This document shows positions 15,301 through 26,266 of a stretch of DNA of 64,000 bases, piece after piece; position 1 is the stretch's first letter; each line of letters begins with the position of its first letter. The position numbers were made by a program, and so were the translations under genes. This DNA is from Guyparkeria sp. SCN-R1. GTDB taxonomy: Bacteria > Pseudomonadota > Gammaproteobacteria > Halothiobacillales > Halothiobacillaceae. Where the stretch lies: positions 62,001 through 126,000 of the forward strand of contig NZ_QZMT01000003.1 of the NCBI RefSeq assembly GCF_003932495.1, in the 5' to 3' direction. The notes beneath the pieces are model-generated. The model did no database searches. It was not told where the DNA came from and saw only the letters and a program-made list of their open reading frames with translations.

Positions 15301-15351
15301 AACAAAAGGCCAGCGACCGGCGGGGGCATCCCCACTCGGCGCGCTGGCCTT
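15301..15351 (-). terminator. terminator of the ectoine-degradation operon
   Basis: On the minus strand the 10-bp arms AAGGCCAGCG and CGCTGGCCTT enclose a GC-rich loop with its own small hairpin and are followed by TTTTGTTTG. It lies 30 bp past the doeC stop. Confidence 0.85.
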
Positions 15352-15380
15352 GCTTCGAGCTTGCCGTTGTCAGCTTTAGG

Positions 15381-16757
15381 CTAGCCTGTCTTCGGCCCCA
15401 CCCACACCTGCTGGGCGTTGACGAACATCTTGATCCCATGCGGACCGAGTTCGCGGCCGTAGCCGGAGCGCTTGACGCCGCCGCTGGGCAGGCGCGGGTC
15501 GGTCTTGACGATGCCGTTGATCGATACCTGGCCGGCCTCGAGATCGCGGGCCATGTGGATGGCGCGGGCGGTGTCCGCCGTCCAGACGGCGGCGCCCAGG
15601 CCGTACTGGGTGCTGTTGGCGATCTCGAGGGCGTGGTCGGCATCGCGCGCGGACATGGCCACCGCGATGGGACCGAAGGTCTCCTCGCAGAAGGCGACCA
15701 TCGAGTCGTCGACATCGGCGAGCAGGGTGACCGGGTAGAAGAAGCCATCGCCCTCGGGCATCTCGCCGCCCATCAGGCAGTGCGCGCCGGCCTCCACCGA
15801 AGCCTGCACCTGCCGATGCAGCCCCTCGCGCAGATCCGCGCGGGCGATGGGGCCGACGTCGGTGGATTCCTCGTGCGGGTCGCCCATCGTCAGTTTCTCG
15901 AGACGGGTTTTCATCATGTCGAGGAAGCGCTCGTAGATCGACTCCTCGATGATGATGCGCTTGGCCGCGATGCAGGACTGCCCGGCGTTGATGATCCGCG
16001 AGAGCACCACGGTGTCGGCGGCGGCCTCGAGATCGGCGTCCGCCAGCACGATCACCGGGTCGGAACCGCCCAGCTCCAGCACGGCGGGCTTGATCTGCCG
16101 GGCGGCGGTGGCCGCGACGATCGCGCCGGCACGGTCGGAGCCGGTGAACGAGACGGCGCGCACGCACTCGGTCTCGATCGCGCCCTGGATGTCGTCGGTC
16201 TCCAGCGGCAGGTTCTGGAACACGCCCTGCGGGAAGCCCGCCTTCTCGAAGGACTCGGCGATGCCCGCCGCGCAGGCCGGCACGTGCGCATCATGTTTCA
16301 TCACGCAGGTGTTGCCGGCCATCAGCGCCGGCGCGGCGAAGCGGAAGGCGAGCCAGAACGGCGCGTTCCACGGCAGGATGCCCAGCACCGTGCCGATCGG
16401 CAGGTACTGCACGTAGCTGACCGTGGCGTCCGAACCGAGCATCTCGCTGGCGAGATATTCCTCGGCGTGATCGGCGTAGTGCTCGGCGCACCAGGCAGCC
16501 TTGTCGACCTCGCCGCGCGCCTCGCGGATGGGCTTGCCCATCTCGTCGGTCATCAGCAGCGCCAGCCGCTCGCGGTCCTCGCGCATCACCTGTGCCACGC
16601 GCCGCAGCAGGCCGGCGCGCTCGGCAAAGCTGGTCTTGCGCCACTCGCGGTAGGCGACGTCGGAACGCTCGAGCACCGCGTCGCGCTGGGACGGGTCCAT
16701 CACCGGGAAGTCGTGCAGGGTCTTGCCCGTGGTCGGGTTGATGACGGTCTGGCTCAT
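15381..16757 (-). CDS. doeC: aldehyde dehydrogenase, probable DoeC aspartate-semialdehyde dehydrogenase
   Basis: A 458-residue NAD(P)-dependent aldehyde dehydrogenase. General base E228 (L-E-L-G-G-S) and catalytic C262 (G-Q-S-C-I) are in place, as is the P-W-N-A-P-F-W motif near 130. By its own sequence it would be called succinate-semialdehyde-type. Its position as last gene of a doeB2-doeD-doeA-doeC run makes oxidation of L-aspartate semialdehyde to L-aspartate, the last step of ectoine breakdown, the likely job. Its ATG overlaps the doeA stop in an ATGA coupling, and a terminator follows. Confidence 0.85.
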   Translation of the reverse strand: MSQTVINPTTGKTLHDFPVMDPSQRDAVLERSDVAYREWRKTSFAERAGLLRRVAQVMREDRERLALLMTDEMGKPIREARGEVDKAAWCAEHYADHAEEYLASEMLGSDATVSYVQYLPIGTVLGILPWNAPFWLAFRFAAPALMAGNTCVMKHDAHVPACAAGIAESFEKAGFPQGVFQNLPLETDDIQGAIETECVRAVSFTGSDRAGAIVAATAARQIKPAVLELGGSDPVIVLADADLEAAADTVVLSRIINAGQSCIAAKRIIIEESIYERFLDMMKTRLEKLTMGDPHEESTDVGPIARADLREGLHRQVQASVEAGAHCLMGGEMPEGDGFFYPVTLLADVDDSMVAFCEETFGPIAVAMSARDADHALEIANSTQYGLGAAVWTADTARAIHMARDLEAGQVSINGIVKTDPRLPSGGVKRSGYGRELGPHGIKMFVNAQQVWVGPKTG

Positions 16758-18073
16758 GAGGCGCGCGACTCCTTGGGGTTCTTCTGGGAATGCTTCTGAG
16801 ATTTCTTGTGTTCCTGCTTGTGGTGGGACTTGGAGTCCGCCTTGTCACTCTCGCGCGAGGCGAGCAGCTCGATCACCGGCTGCTGCTCCTGGATCTCGCG
16901 CTTGGCCTCCTCGCGCTTGACGGTGAAGTCTTGGTCGAGGGTGAAGAATGACTCGCAGCCATCCTTGGTGATGTAGATGGTGTCGGAGATGCCGCAGGTC
17001 TTGTCACCGTCAACGCCCCAGGCCCAGGGGATGATGTGGAAGGTCATGCCCTCGCGCAGTACGGTCTTGTCGCCGTGCATCAGGCTCAGGATGTAGCCCT
17101 CGTCCCAGCTGGGCGGGAAGGCGATGCCGATGGAATAGCCCGAGCGGGTGATCAGCTTCCCGTGGGCATCGTCGACGGTCATGATCGAGCGGACCAGGTT
17201 GTCGGCATCGGAGACGGTCACGCCCGGGCGGATCAGTGCCTTGACGCGTTCGAGTGCCTCTTTCATGCGCTCCTGCGCCTTCCACATCAGCTCGGTGGGC
17301 TCGCCCAGCACGGCGGTGCGCATCATCGCGGTGTGGTAACGGCGATAGCAGCCCCCTACCTCGATGAAGACGTGCTCACCGGGTTTGACCACGCGGCCCT
17401 CCCAGGTGGCATGGCCGATCATGGTGCGCGGACCGGAGGTGACGTAGGGCATCACCGCGGGCGGCTCGCCACCGGCGCGGAACATGCCGGCGCTGATCTC
17501 GGCACCGATCTCGTTCTCGGTCACGCCAGCCATGCAGGCCTCCAGACCCGCCTTCATGCCCGCCTCGGTAGCGATGGCGGCGCGGCGCATGATCTCGATC
17601 TCGTGCTTGGATTTAGTGCGTCGACCGCACTCAACGATGCCGAAGCAGTCAAGCAACTTCGCTCCGGTCAGCGTGGTGTGCAGTGCATCCTGCTGGTAGG
17701 CGGGGAAGAAGTAGCTGTTGCGCTCGTAGCCGATGTACTTGTTCGCCAGCCCGAATTCCTTCAACGAGGAAACTAGCATCTGGATGGCATCACCGGTGTC
17801 CGGGTAGGGCCGGGTGATCTCCACCCAGGTCCGTGCGTGGACGTTGGATTCCTCCATCGTCCGCGTGATCATGAACGGCTTGTCGTCGAGCGGCACCACC
17901 AGCGCCTGGAAGAACGAGTACCCCGTGGTCTGGTAGTCGGTGAGGTACATCAGGTTCTCGGGGTCGGTGATGATCACCGCGTCGAGCAGCCGCTCGGCCA
18001 TGCGCATGCGCAGTTCGCCGAGCCGGCGCTCGTACTCTTCCATCGGGAAGGTCATGTCGTCGCGTTGGCGCAT
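16754..18073 (-). CDS. doeA: ectoine hydrolase, M24/creatinase-fold (DoeA/EutD)
   Basis: A 439-residue creatinase-fold protein of the M24 family. DoeA opens the ectoine ring to give N-acetyl-L-2,4-diaminobutyrate. The metal-ligand positions of true M24 peptidases are changed here (F-I-E-V-G-G-C-Y-R-R-Y-H-T-A-M-M-R-T in place of the Asp-rich block), which fits a creatinase-like hydrolase rather than a metallopeptidase. The core ends near residue 405 and is followed by a ~35-residue Lys/His/Ser-rich tail (K-S-H-H-K-Q-E-H-K-K-S-Q-K-H), longer than the usual ~400 residues. The start has GGAGGG upstream and lies three bases after the doeD stop; the end overlaps doeC by ATGA. Confidence 0.9.
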   Translation of the reverse strand: MRQRDDMTFPMEEYERRLGELRMRMAERLLDAVIITDPENLMYLTDYQTTGYSFFQALVVPLDDKPFMITRTMEESNVHARTWVEITRPYPDTGDAIQMLVSSLKEFGLANKYIGYERNSYFFPAYQQDALHTTLTGAKLLDCFGIVECGRRTKSKHEIEIMRRAAIATEAGMKAGLEACMAGVTENEIGAEISAGMFRAGGEPPAVMPYVTSGPRTMIGHATWEGRVVKPGEHVFIEVGGCYRRYHTAMMRTAVLGEPTELMWKAQERMKEALERVKALIRPGVTVSDADNLVRSIMTVDDAHGKLITRSGYSIGIAFPPSWDEGYILSLMHGDKTVLREGMTFHIIPWAWGVDGDKTCGISDTIYITKDGCESFFTLDQDFTVKREEAKREIQEQQPVIELLASRESDKADSKSHHKQEHKKSQKHSQKNPKESRAS

Positions 18074-18076
18074 GGT

Positions 18077-19351
18077 TCAGCCCTCCACCTGTGCATCGAC
18101 GGCCTGCTCGAAGAGATTCAGCCCTTCCTCGAGGTCGTCGTCGGGAATGGTCAGTGGCGGGATCAGCTTGATCACCTGCCCCTTCGAGCCGCAGACCGCC
18201 GCCAGCAGGCCGCGATCGAAGCACTCGCGCGCCACGCGCTTGGAGAGATCGCCGTCGATGAAATCCAGCGCCTGCATCATGCCGCGACCACGCACGGCAA
18301 AGCGCGGGTACTTTTCCGCGATCTTTTCCAGGCGCTTTCTGATCACCTCGCCCTTGCGGCGGGTCTCCTGCATGAAGGCCGGGTCGTCGAAGTAGCCCAG
18401 CGCCACGGTGCCGGCGATGAACGACAGGTCCTGGCCGCGGAAGGTGCCGGTGTGCTCGCCCGGCGCCCAGTGCTTGTCGTGCTCGGGTTTGTTGAGGTTC
18501 ATGGCGATGGGCGTGCCGAAACCGCCAAGCCCCTTGGCCAGGGTGATGATGTCCGGGTCGAGTTCCATGTCGTCGAAGCTGAAGTACGAGCCGGTGCGCC
18601 CGGAACCCATCTGGATGTCATCGACGATGAACAACGCGCCGGTCTCGCGGGCCAGGTCCTGGATGCCCTTGAGCCATTCCTCGGAGGCAACACGCACGCC
18701 ACCCTCGGCCTGGACGGTTTCCACCAGGAACGCCGCCGGCGGGGCATAGCCGGAAGACGGGTCGGCATAGATGTCGCGCAGGCGCTCGAGCGAGGGCATG
18801 CCGCAACCCAGCGTGCAGTTGGGGCACTGGGTCTCGCAGCCGAACGCCTGGTGGACGACGTTATCCAGTGGGACACCGGCGGCGTTGCGGAAGTGCGCAT
18901 TGGTGGTCGCGGCCAGCGCGCCCAGCGTCATGCCGTGGAAGGCGTGGTGGAAGGAGACCACCTGCTGCCGGCCGGTGACACGACGGGCCAGCTTGAGCGC
19001 CGCCTCGACGGCGTTGGTGCCGGTCGGGCCGACGAACTGCAGCCGGTAGTCCATGTCGCGCGGCTTTAGGATCGTCTCGACGAACTTGGTGATGAAGGCG
19101 CGCTTGGCGGTGGTGTACATGTCCAGGCTGTGGGCGACACCGTCGTTCTGGATGTAGTCGATCAGCGCGTCCTTCATCTTCGGGTCGTTGTGCCCGAAGT
19201 TCAGCACCCCCGCGCCCGCATAGAAATCGAGATAACTTCGGCCCTGCTCGTCGGTCTGGCGGGCGTTGCTCGCCGAATGAAAGACGGTGGGTGCGGCACG
19301 GCAGTACGCGCGGATCTCGGATTCCCACTGCTCGAACACCTGCATGTGCAT
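18077..19351 (-). CDS. doeD: diaminobutyrate aminotransferase (DoeD)
   Basis: A 424-residue class III PLP aminotransferase with Schiff-base lysine K273 (L-A-K-G-L-G-G-F-G) and V-D-D-I-Q (243-247). It resembles EctB of ectoine synthesis, but the neighbours are all catabolic, so it most likely removes the amino group of L-2,4-diaminobutyrate to give aspartate semialdehyde. An unusual four-cysteine insert, C172-x3-C176-x2-C179-x3-C183, lies at the position where some GABA-aminotransferase relatives carry cysteine clusters. The start at 19351 has GGGAGA eight bases upstream; a longer frame to 19429 lacks support. No ectA or ectC is nearby. Confidence 0.88.
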   Translation of the reverse strand: MHMQVFEQWESEIRAYCRAAPTVFHSASNARQTDEQGRSYLDFYAGAGVLNFGHNDPKMKDALIDYIQNDGVAHSLDMYTTAKRAFITKFVETILKPRDMDYRLQFVGPTGTNAVEAALKLARRVTGRQQVVSFHHAFHGMTLGALAATTNAHFRNAAGVPLDNVVHQAFGCETQCPNCTLGCGMPSLERLRDIYADPSSGYAPPAAFLVETVQAEGGVRVASEEWLKGIQDLARETGALFIVDDIQMGSGRTGSYFSFDDMELDPDIITLAKGLGGFGTPIAMNLNKPEHDKHWAPGEHTGTFRGQDLSFIAGTVALGYFDDPAFMQETRRKGEVIRKRLEKIAEKYPRFAVRGRGMMQALDFIDGDLSKRVARECFDRGLLAAVCGSKGQVIKLIPPLTIPDDDLEEGLNLFEQAVDAQVEG

Positions 19352-19410
19352 TGACGCTATCTCCCCTGGTTGCGGGTGTAATCGGGCCCACCGCCGGGCG
19401 ACGGGCCTTT

Positions 19411-19458
19411 GTGCCGGTTCGTCCGGCACGTATGTCGGTCGACAGGCCAGGCCTGTCG
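19411..19458. other. two hairpins in the doeB2-doeD gap
   Basis: The 111-bp gap inside the operon holds two perfect inverted repeats: GTGCCGG-TTCGT-CCGGCAC (19411-19429) and CGACAGGCC-A-GGCCTGTCG (19440-19458). Neither is followed by a T run on the minus strand. They may shape mRNA stability or differential expression, or be an operator; this is not decided by sequence. Confidence 0.5.
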
Positions 19459-19462
19459 TCGT

Positions 19463-20632
19463 TCAGTCCGCCGCGGTCTCGACCGGGGCGCCGACCAGGT
19501 CGGCGAAGATGCGCCCCACCGGGTCGATCAGCCGGTCGTTGAAGTCGTAGCGCGGGCTGTGACAGGGCTCGTGATGCCCCTGCCCGTCATCGGCGCCGAT
19601 CAGGGCGAAGGCGCCGGGGACTTCCCGAAGGTAGTAGCTGAAATCCTCCGACGCCATGATCGGCACCGGCAGGGTGGTATCACGCCAGTCCACGCCCAGG
19701 GCTCGCGCCAGCGCGCCGCGGTAGTGCGCCGCCGCCTCCGGGTGGTTGACGGTGGCGTGGTAACGGGGAGTGAAGGTGAAGCGTGCCTCGACGCCGTAGG
19801 CCGCCGCGGTATCGCGGGCGATCTGGTCGAGATGCTCGGCCACCGCGTCGCGCTGGTCGGTACGCTCGACACGCACGGAACCGGCCAGGCGGGCGGTGTC
19901 GGGGATCGCGGTGATCGCCCCGCCGGCCTCGAAGGTGGTGACGCTGACCACCGCGGCGGTCTGCGGCGCCAGCCGGCGCGAGACGATCTGCTGGATGGAT
20001 TGGACCAGCGCGGAGCCGGCGAGCACCGGGTCGCGGCAGGCCTCGGGCTGGCTGGCGTGACCGCCGCTGCCGGTCAGCCGGATCTCGAAGGTGCCGTTCG
20101 CCCCCATCACCGGGCCGTCGGGGCAAACGGCCTGGCCGAAGGGAATCGCCGGCCAGTTGTGCCAGCCGAATACCCAGTCCACGCCCTCGAGCGCACCGTC
20201 TCGGATCATCTCGCGCGCGCCGTGCCCGCCTTCCTCGGCCGGCTGGAACAGCAGGGTGACCGGGCCGGGCAGGTGGTCCTCGCAGGTCTTGAGCCAGCGG
20301 GCGACCGCCAGCAGCGTGGCGGTGTGCCCGTCGTGACCGCAGGCATGCATGATGCCCGGCGTGCCCGAGGCCCACTCGGCGCCGGTAATCTCGTCGATGG
20401 GCAGGGCATCGATGTCGGCGCGCAGGGCGATATGCCGGCCGCGCGCCTCGGGGGCTAGTCGCCCCACCGTGCCGGTGCCGGCACAGGCGCGCCAGGGGAT
20501 GCCAAGGTGATCGAGCTCCGTGCGGATCGCCCCGGCGGTAGCGTGCTCCTGCCAGGTCAGCTCCGGGGCCTGGTGCAGGCGACGGCGAAAGTCGGTGGCC
20601 TGGGTGGCAATGTCGGTCCAGATCGAGGGCAC
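19463..20632 (-). CDS. doeB2: M20-family deacetylase, probable DoeB2 (N-acetyl-diaminobutyrate deacetylase)
   Basis: A 389-residue M20D amidohydrolase with metal motifs H-A-C-G-H-D-G-H (near 96-103) and E-E-G-G (near 132-135). In ectoine breakdown DoeB removes the acetyl group from N-acetyl-L-2,4-diaminobutyrate made by DoeA. Some bacteria use this M20-type enzyme (DoeB2) in place of or beside the AstE-like DoeB. It is first in the operon, so transcription should start in the gap to 20958. GTG start at 20632 with AGGAGG upstream. Other M20D substrates such as hippurate or indole-acetyl amino acids are possible on sequence alone; context decides. Confidence 0.82.
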   Translation of the reverse strand: MPSIWTDIATQATDFRRRLHQAPELTWQEHATAGAIRTELDHLGIPWRACAGTGTVGRLAPEARGRHIALRADIDALPIDEITGAEWASGTPGIMHACGHDGHTATLLAVARWLKTCEDHLPGPVTLLFQPAEEGGHGAREMIRDGALEGVDWVFGWHNWPAIPFGQAVCPDGPVMGANGTFEIRLTGSGGHASQPEACRDPVLAGSALVQSIQQIVSRRLAPQTAAVVSVTTFEAGGAITAIPDTARLAGSVRVERTDQRDAVAEHLDQIARDTAAAYGVEARFTFTPRYHATVNHPEAAAHYRGALARALGVDWRDTTLPVPIMASEDFSYYLREVPGAFALIGADDGQGHHEPCHSPRYDFNDRLIDPVGRIFADLVGAPVETAAD

Positions 20633-20957
20633 CGGGGCCTCCTATCGGCGACCGGCACGAGCCGGGCGCGGGTGGTTCAAGCGGATAACGGGGCGCATCC
20701 ACCAGTGGGAAACGGGCGACCCGATGGCTTCGAGCTAAGCACAGGTGTTGGCCCGGACGCAACAAGCCGCTTACCCCACTGTGGCGCCAGCGCCACGCCA
20801 GCCGGATACACGCCCGGCGAGGCCACGCCGATTGGCAAAAATGTCGGGCGGGGGGTTGAGAAACTCTTGCCCCATCCCTAGGTCCGAACGTCAGTCAACA
20901 GAATATCTGATAGATTCCCAAGCCACGCTTATTCACTTTCATTCCTGGGGAGTATCC
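20633..20957. other. 325-bp divergent intergenic region
   Basis: It must hold the promoter of the doe operon (minus) and of the persulfide dioxygenase-rhodanese gene (plus). A short palindrome ATCT-GAT-AGAT lies at about 20905-20915. No clear -35/-10 pair or known operator is seen, and no ectoine-operon regulator gene (EnuR type) is present. Confidence 0.4.
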
Positions 20958-22385
20958 ATGCTGTTCGAAGCGTTCGAAGAGACTGGCCTGTCACAACTGA
21001 GCTATGCCGTCGGCTGCCAGCAGAGCAAGGAGCTGGCGATCGTCGACCCGCGCCGCGACATCGACATCTACCTCGATTTCGCCGAGGAAGAGGGGTACGT
21101 GATCCGGCACGTCATGGACACCCACATCCACGCGGACTACGCCTCCGGCGCGCGCGAACTGGCCGAGGTGACCGGCGCGAAGCTGCACCTGTCGGCCTAC
21201 GACGACAACGAGGTCTTCGAGGTGGGCTTCGACCACCTGCCGATGCAGGAAGGCGACTCGGTGCAGATGGGCAACGTCCGCATCGAGGCGCTGCACACAC
21301 CGGGCCACACCCCGGAGCACATCTCGTTCCTGGTCTACGATGGCGCCCGCTCGCCGGACGTCCCGGCCGTCGCCCTGACCGGCGATTTCCTGTTCGTCGG
21401 CAGCCTCGGCCGCCCCGACCTGCTGGGCGAAGAGGCCACCCGCGGGCTGGCCAAGCAGGCGTTCCACAGCGTGCGCGAGAAGCTCCACGGCCTGCCCGAC
21501 GGCCTGGAGATCCGCCCGGGGCACGGCGCGGGCTCGGCCTGTGGTGCCGGCATGTCGGGGCGCACCGTCTCGACGCTGGGCTATGAGCGCGCCGCCAACC
21601 CGCTGCTCGACCCGTCACTGACGGAAGACGAGTTCATCGACACGCTGCTCGGCAACCTGCCGCCGGCGCCGGATTTCTATCCGCGCAACAAGGTCACCAA
21701 CTCCGAGGGCCCCAAGCCGGTGCAGGGCATGGTCGACCTGCTGGCCGAGGAGATTGAGGTGTTCGACATCGACGATCTCAAGGCCCAGATCGACGCCGGC
21801 GCGGTGGTCATCGACATCCGCGACCGACTGGCCTTCAACGCCGCGCACATCAAGGGCTCGCTGGGCATCGAGTACGGCGACAATCTCAGCACCTGGGCCG
21901 GCTGGGTCGCTCCGCCGGACAAGCCGCTGATCCTGGTCGACCACGACGGTGACGACGAGCTGATCAGCGAGGCGATCCGCGCACTGGTACGCGTCGGGCA
22001 GGACAACGTGGCCGGCTTTCTCGACGGCGGCTTCGATGCCTGGCTCAAGGCCGGTGAGGCGTTCGAGAACATCCCGCTGGTCGACGCCGAAACCGCCAAG
22101 ACCGACCTCGACCACGACCGCCGCGCGCTGTGGGACGTGCGCGAGACCAGCGAATGGGACGAAGGCCACGCGCTGGGCGCGCGGCACACCCCGGCCCACG
22201 ACGCCCGCGACGGGCTCGACGGCATCAGCAAGGACGAGCCGGTCACGCTGGTCTGCGGCTCGGGCATGCGCTCGACCGTCGCCGCCAGCCTGCTGCGACG
22301 CGCCGGCTACACCAACGTCGCCAACCTCATGGGCGGCATGGACGCCTGGGAAGAGGCCGGCCTGCCGGTGGTCGCGAAGGATTAA
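20958..22385 (+). CDS. persulfide dioxygenase fused to two rhodanese domains
   Basis: A 475-residue protein. The N-terminal metallo-beta-lactamase fold has T-H56-x-H58-x-D60-Y61, H117 and D143, the ETHE1/CstB-like persulfide dioxygenase set with Tyr at the fourth motif position as in rhodanese-fused members. Two rhodanese domains follow. The first (about 265-355) has no catalytic cysteine (loop D-H-D-G-D-D); the second has C433 in C-G-S-G-M-R-S. It should oxidise glutathione persulfide or similar sulfane sulfur to sulfite and move sulfur to thiosulfate in the cytoplasm. GGGGAG precedes the start at 20958; the upstream frame extension is not used. It is a single-gene unit ended by a strong terminator. 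Confidence 0.9.
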   Translation: MLFEAFEETGLSQLSYAVGCQQSKELAIVDPRRDIDIYLDFAEEEGYVIRHVMDTHIHADYASGARELAEVTGAKLHLSAYDDNEVFEVGFDHLPMQEGDSVQMGNVRIEALHTPGHTPEHISFLVYDGARSPDVPAVALTGDFLFVGSLGRPDLLGEEATRGLAKQAFHSVREKLHGLPDGLEIRPGHGAGSACGAGMSGRTVSTLGYERAANPLLDPSLTEDEFIDTLLGNLPPAPDFYPRNKVTNSEGPKPVQGMVDLLAEEIEVFDIDDLKAQIDAGAVVIDIRDRLAFNAAHIKGSLGIEYGDNLSTWAGWVAPPDKPLILVDHDGDDELISEAIRALVRVGQDNVAGFLDGGFDAWLKAGEAFENIPLVDAETAKTDLDHDRRALWDVRETSEWDEGHALGARHTPAHDARDGLDGISKDEPVTLVCGSGMRSTVAASLLRRAGYTNVANLMGGMDAWEEAGLPVVAKD

Positions 22386-22404
22386 CTTCAGCAAGGCCGA
22401 AACG

Positions 22405-22438
22405 AAAAAGCCCCGCTCGTCGACGAGCGGGGCTTTTT
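22405..22438. terminator. bidirectional terminator
   Basis: AAAAAGCCCCGCTCG-TCGA-CGAGCGGGGCTTTTT: a perfect stem flanked by A and T runs, between the convergent persulfide dioxygenase and ssb genes. It can serve both. Confidence 0.95.
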
Positions 22439-22513
22439 ATTGAGTAAGGGCCAGAAACAGCAAACCCCGTCCGAAGACGGGGTCTGCCTAATTCGATCGA
22501 GGCCAGCAATTCC

Positions 22514-23083
22514 TCAGAACGGAATGTCGTCTTCACCAAAGCCATCGTCGATCGACTTGGCCGGACGCTGGTCCTGGCTCGGCGGCGGGGGCGGTGCGCC
22601 GTAGTCGGACTGGCCACCGCCGTAACCCGCGCCGGCACCACCAGCCGCGGCACCACCGCCGTAACCGCCGCCATAGCCACCTTGACCACCCTGGCTGGCC
22701 TGACCACCGCCGTAGCCGCCGCCCTGGCCGCCACCAGCACCCGGACGGCCGCCGAGCATCTGCATCTCGTTGGCGACGATCTCGGTGGTGTAGCGGTCCT
22801 GGCCATCCTGGCCCTGCCACTTGCGGGTCTGCAGGCGGCCTTCGATGTAGACCTGGCTGCCCTTCTTCAGGTATTCGCCGGCGATCTCGGCAAGCTTGCC
22901 GAAGAAGACGATGCGGTGCCACTCGGTGTTCTCGCGGTTCTCACCGGTGGTCTTGTCGCGCCACTGCTCGGAGGTGGCCACGCGGATATTGGTGACCTGG
23001 CCGCCGGACGGCAGGTAGCGCACGTCCGGGTCGACCCCGAGGTTGCCGATGATGATTGCCTTGTTCACACCGCGGCTCGCCAT
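22514..23083 (-). CDS. ssb: single-stranded DNA-binding protein
   Basis: A 189-residue SSB. The OB fold occupies residues 1-110 ([10 protein letters not shown] near the start). A long Gly-rich linker (about 115-165) and the conserved acidic tip D-D-I-P-F that binds repair proteins follow. The start at 23083 has AAGGAG; the frame upstream to 23149 is not used. It diverges from uvrA, the usual gammaproteobacterial layout. The Gly/Gln-rich linker is longer than in E. coli. Confidence 0.97.
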   Translation of the reverse strand: MASRGVNKAIIIGNLGVDPDVRYLPSGGQVTNIRVATSEQWRDKTTGENRENTEWHRIVFFGKLAEIAGEYLKKGSQVYIEGRLQTRKWQGQDGQDRYTTEIVANEMQMLGGRPGAGGGQGGGYGGGQASQGGQGGYGGGYGGGAAAGGAGAGYGGGQSDYGAPPPPPSQDQRPAKSIDDGFGEDDIPF

Positions 23084-23241
23084 ATTCACACTCCTTCTGG
23101 TTCCTGCCGGACCGGTCGAGTCGCCGGCCAAACCAACACTATAAAGCATCGGGGAAGAGGGGCACCACTCGCCTTGGTGATCCGCTTAACCGCTTGGCAG
23201 GTCAATGAGATCTCCCCCCTTTCGACTACAATGACCGGTTC

Positions 23242-23278
23242 CGCTCGCGGCGGGGAGCAAGCCTCTTCGCCGCGAGCG
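23242..23278 (+). promoter_or_regulatory. large hairpin in the uvrA leader
   Basis: A perfect 11-bp inverted repeat, CGCTCGCGGCG and CGCCGCGAGCG, with a 15-nt loop, 33 bp before the uvrA start and 10 bp after a possible -10 box TACAAT (23227-23232). No LexA box (CTGT-N8-ACAG) is seen in the ssb-uvrA gap. Its role, if any, is unknown. Confidence 0.45.
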
Positions 23279-23310
23279 ACGTCCATTCAATCGAGCGACA
23301 ATCGCACACC

Positions 23311-26142
<2,832 letters not shown>

Positions 26143-26177
26143 GGGCGCCCCATCGGCGCGCGGCCGGGCCTCAGATT

Positions 26178-26257
26178 GTAGGAGCGCCTTCAGGCGCGAT
26201 TCGCTAATCCGGACTCCGTGCGGCGCCAAACCGTTTCGCGGCTAAAGCCGCTCCTAC
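26178..26257. repeat. inverted pair of REP-like palindromes
   Basis: GTAGGAGCGCCTTCAGGCGC (26178-26197) and, in reverse orientation, TCGCGGCTAAAGCCGCTCCT (26236-26255) lie 36 bp apart between the convergent uvrA and PRC-barrel genes. The first unit is identical to that at 12971-12990. The order of units is opposite to the pair at 12934-12992. Confidence 0.8.
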
Positions 26258-26266
26258 CGTAGCGAT

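Noticed and set aside
15249-16799. A 516-codon plus-strand frame
   Set aside because: Antisense to doeC, low-complexity His/Arg/Gly composition, no family resemblance.
18077-19351. Ectoine biosynthesis aminotransferase EctB
   Set aside because: Sequence alone would allow it, but ectA and ectC are absent and all neighbours are ectoine-degradation genes.
20905-20915. Palindrome ATCT-GAT-AGAT as a further ArsR-rhodanese operator
   Set aside because: It does not fit TTCAAT-N6-ATTGAW in half-site or spacing.
23084-23310. SOS (LexA) box expected between ssb and uvrA
   Set aside because: No CTGT-N8-ACAG or close variant is visible in the gap.
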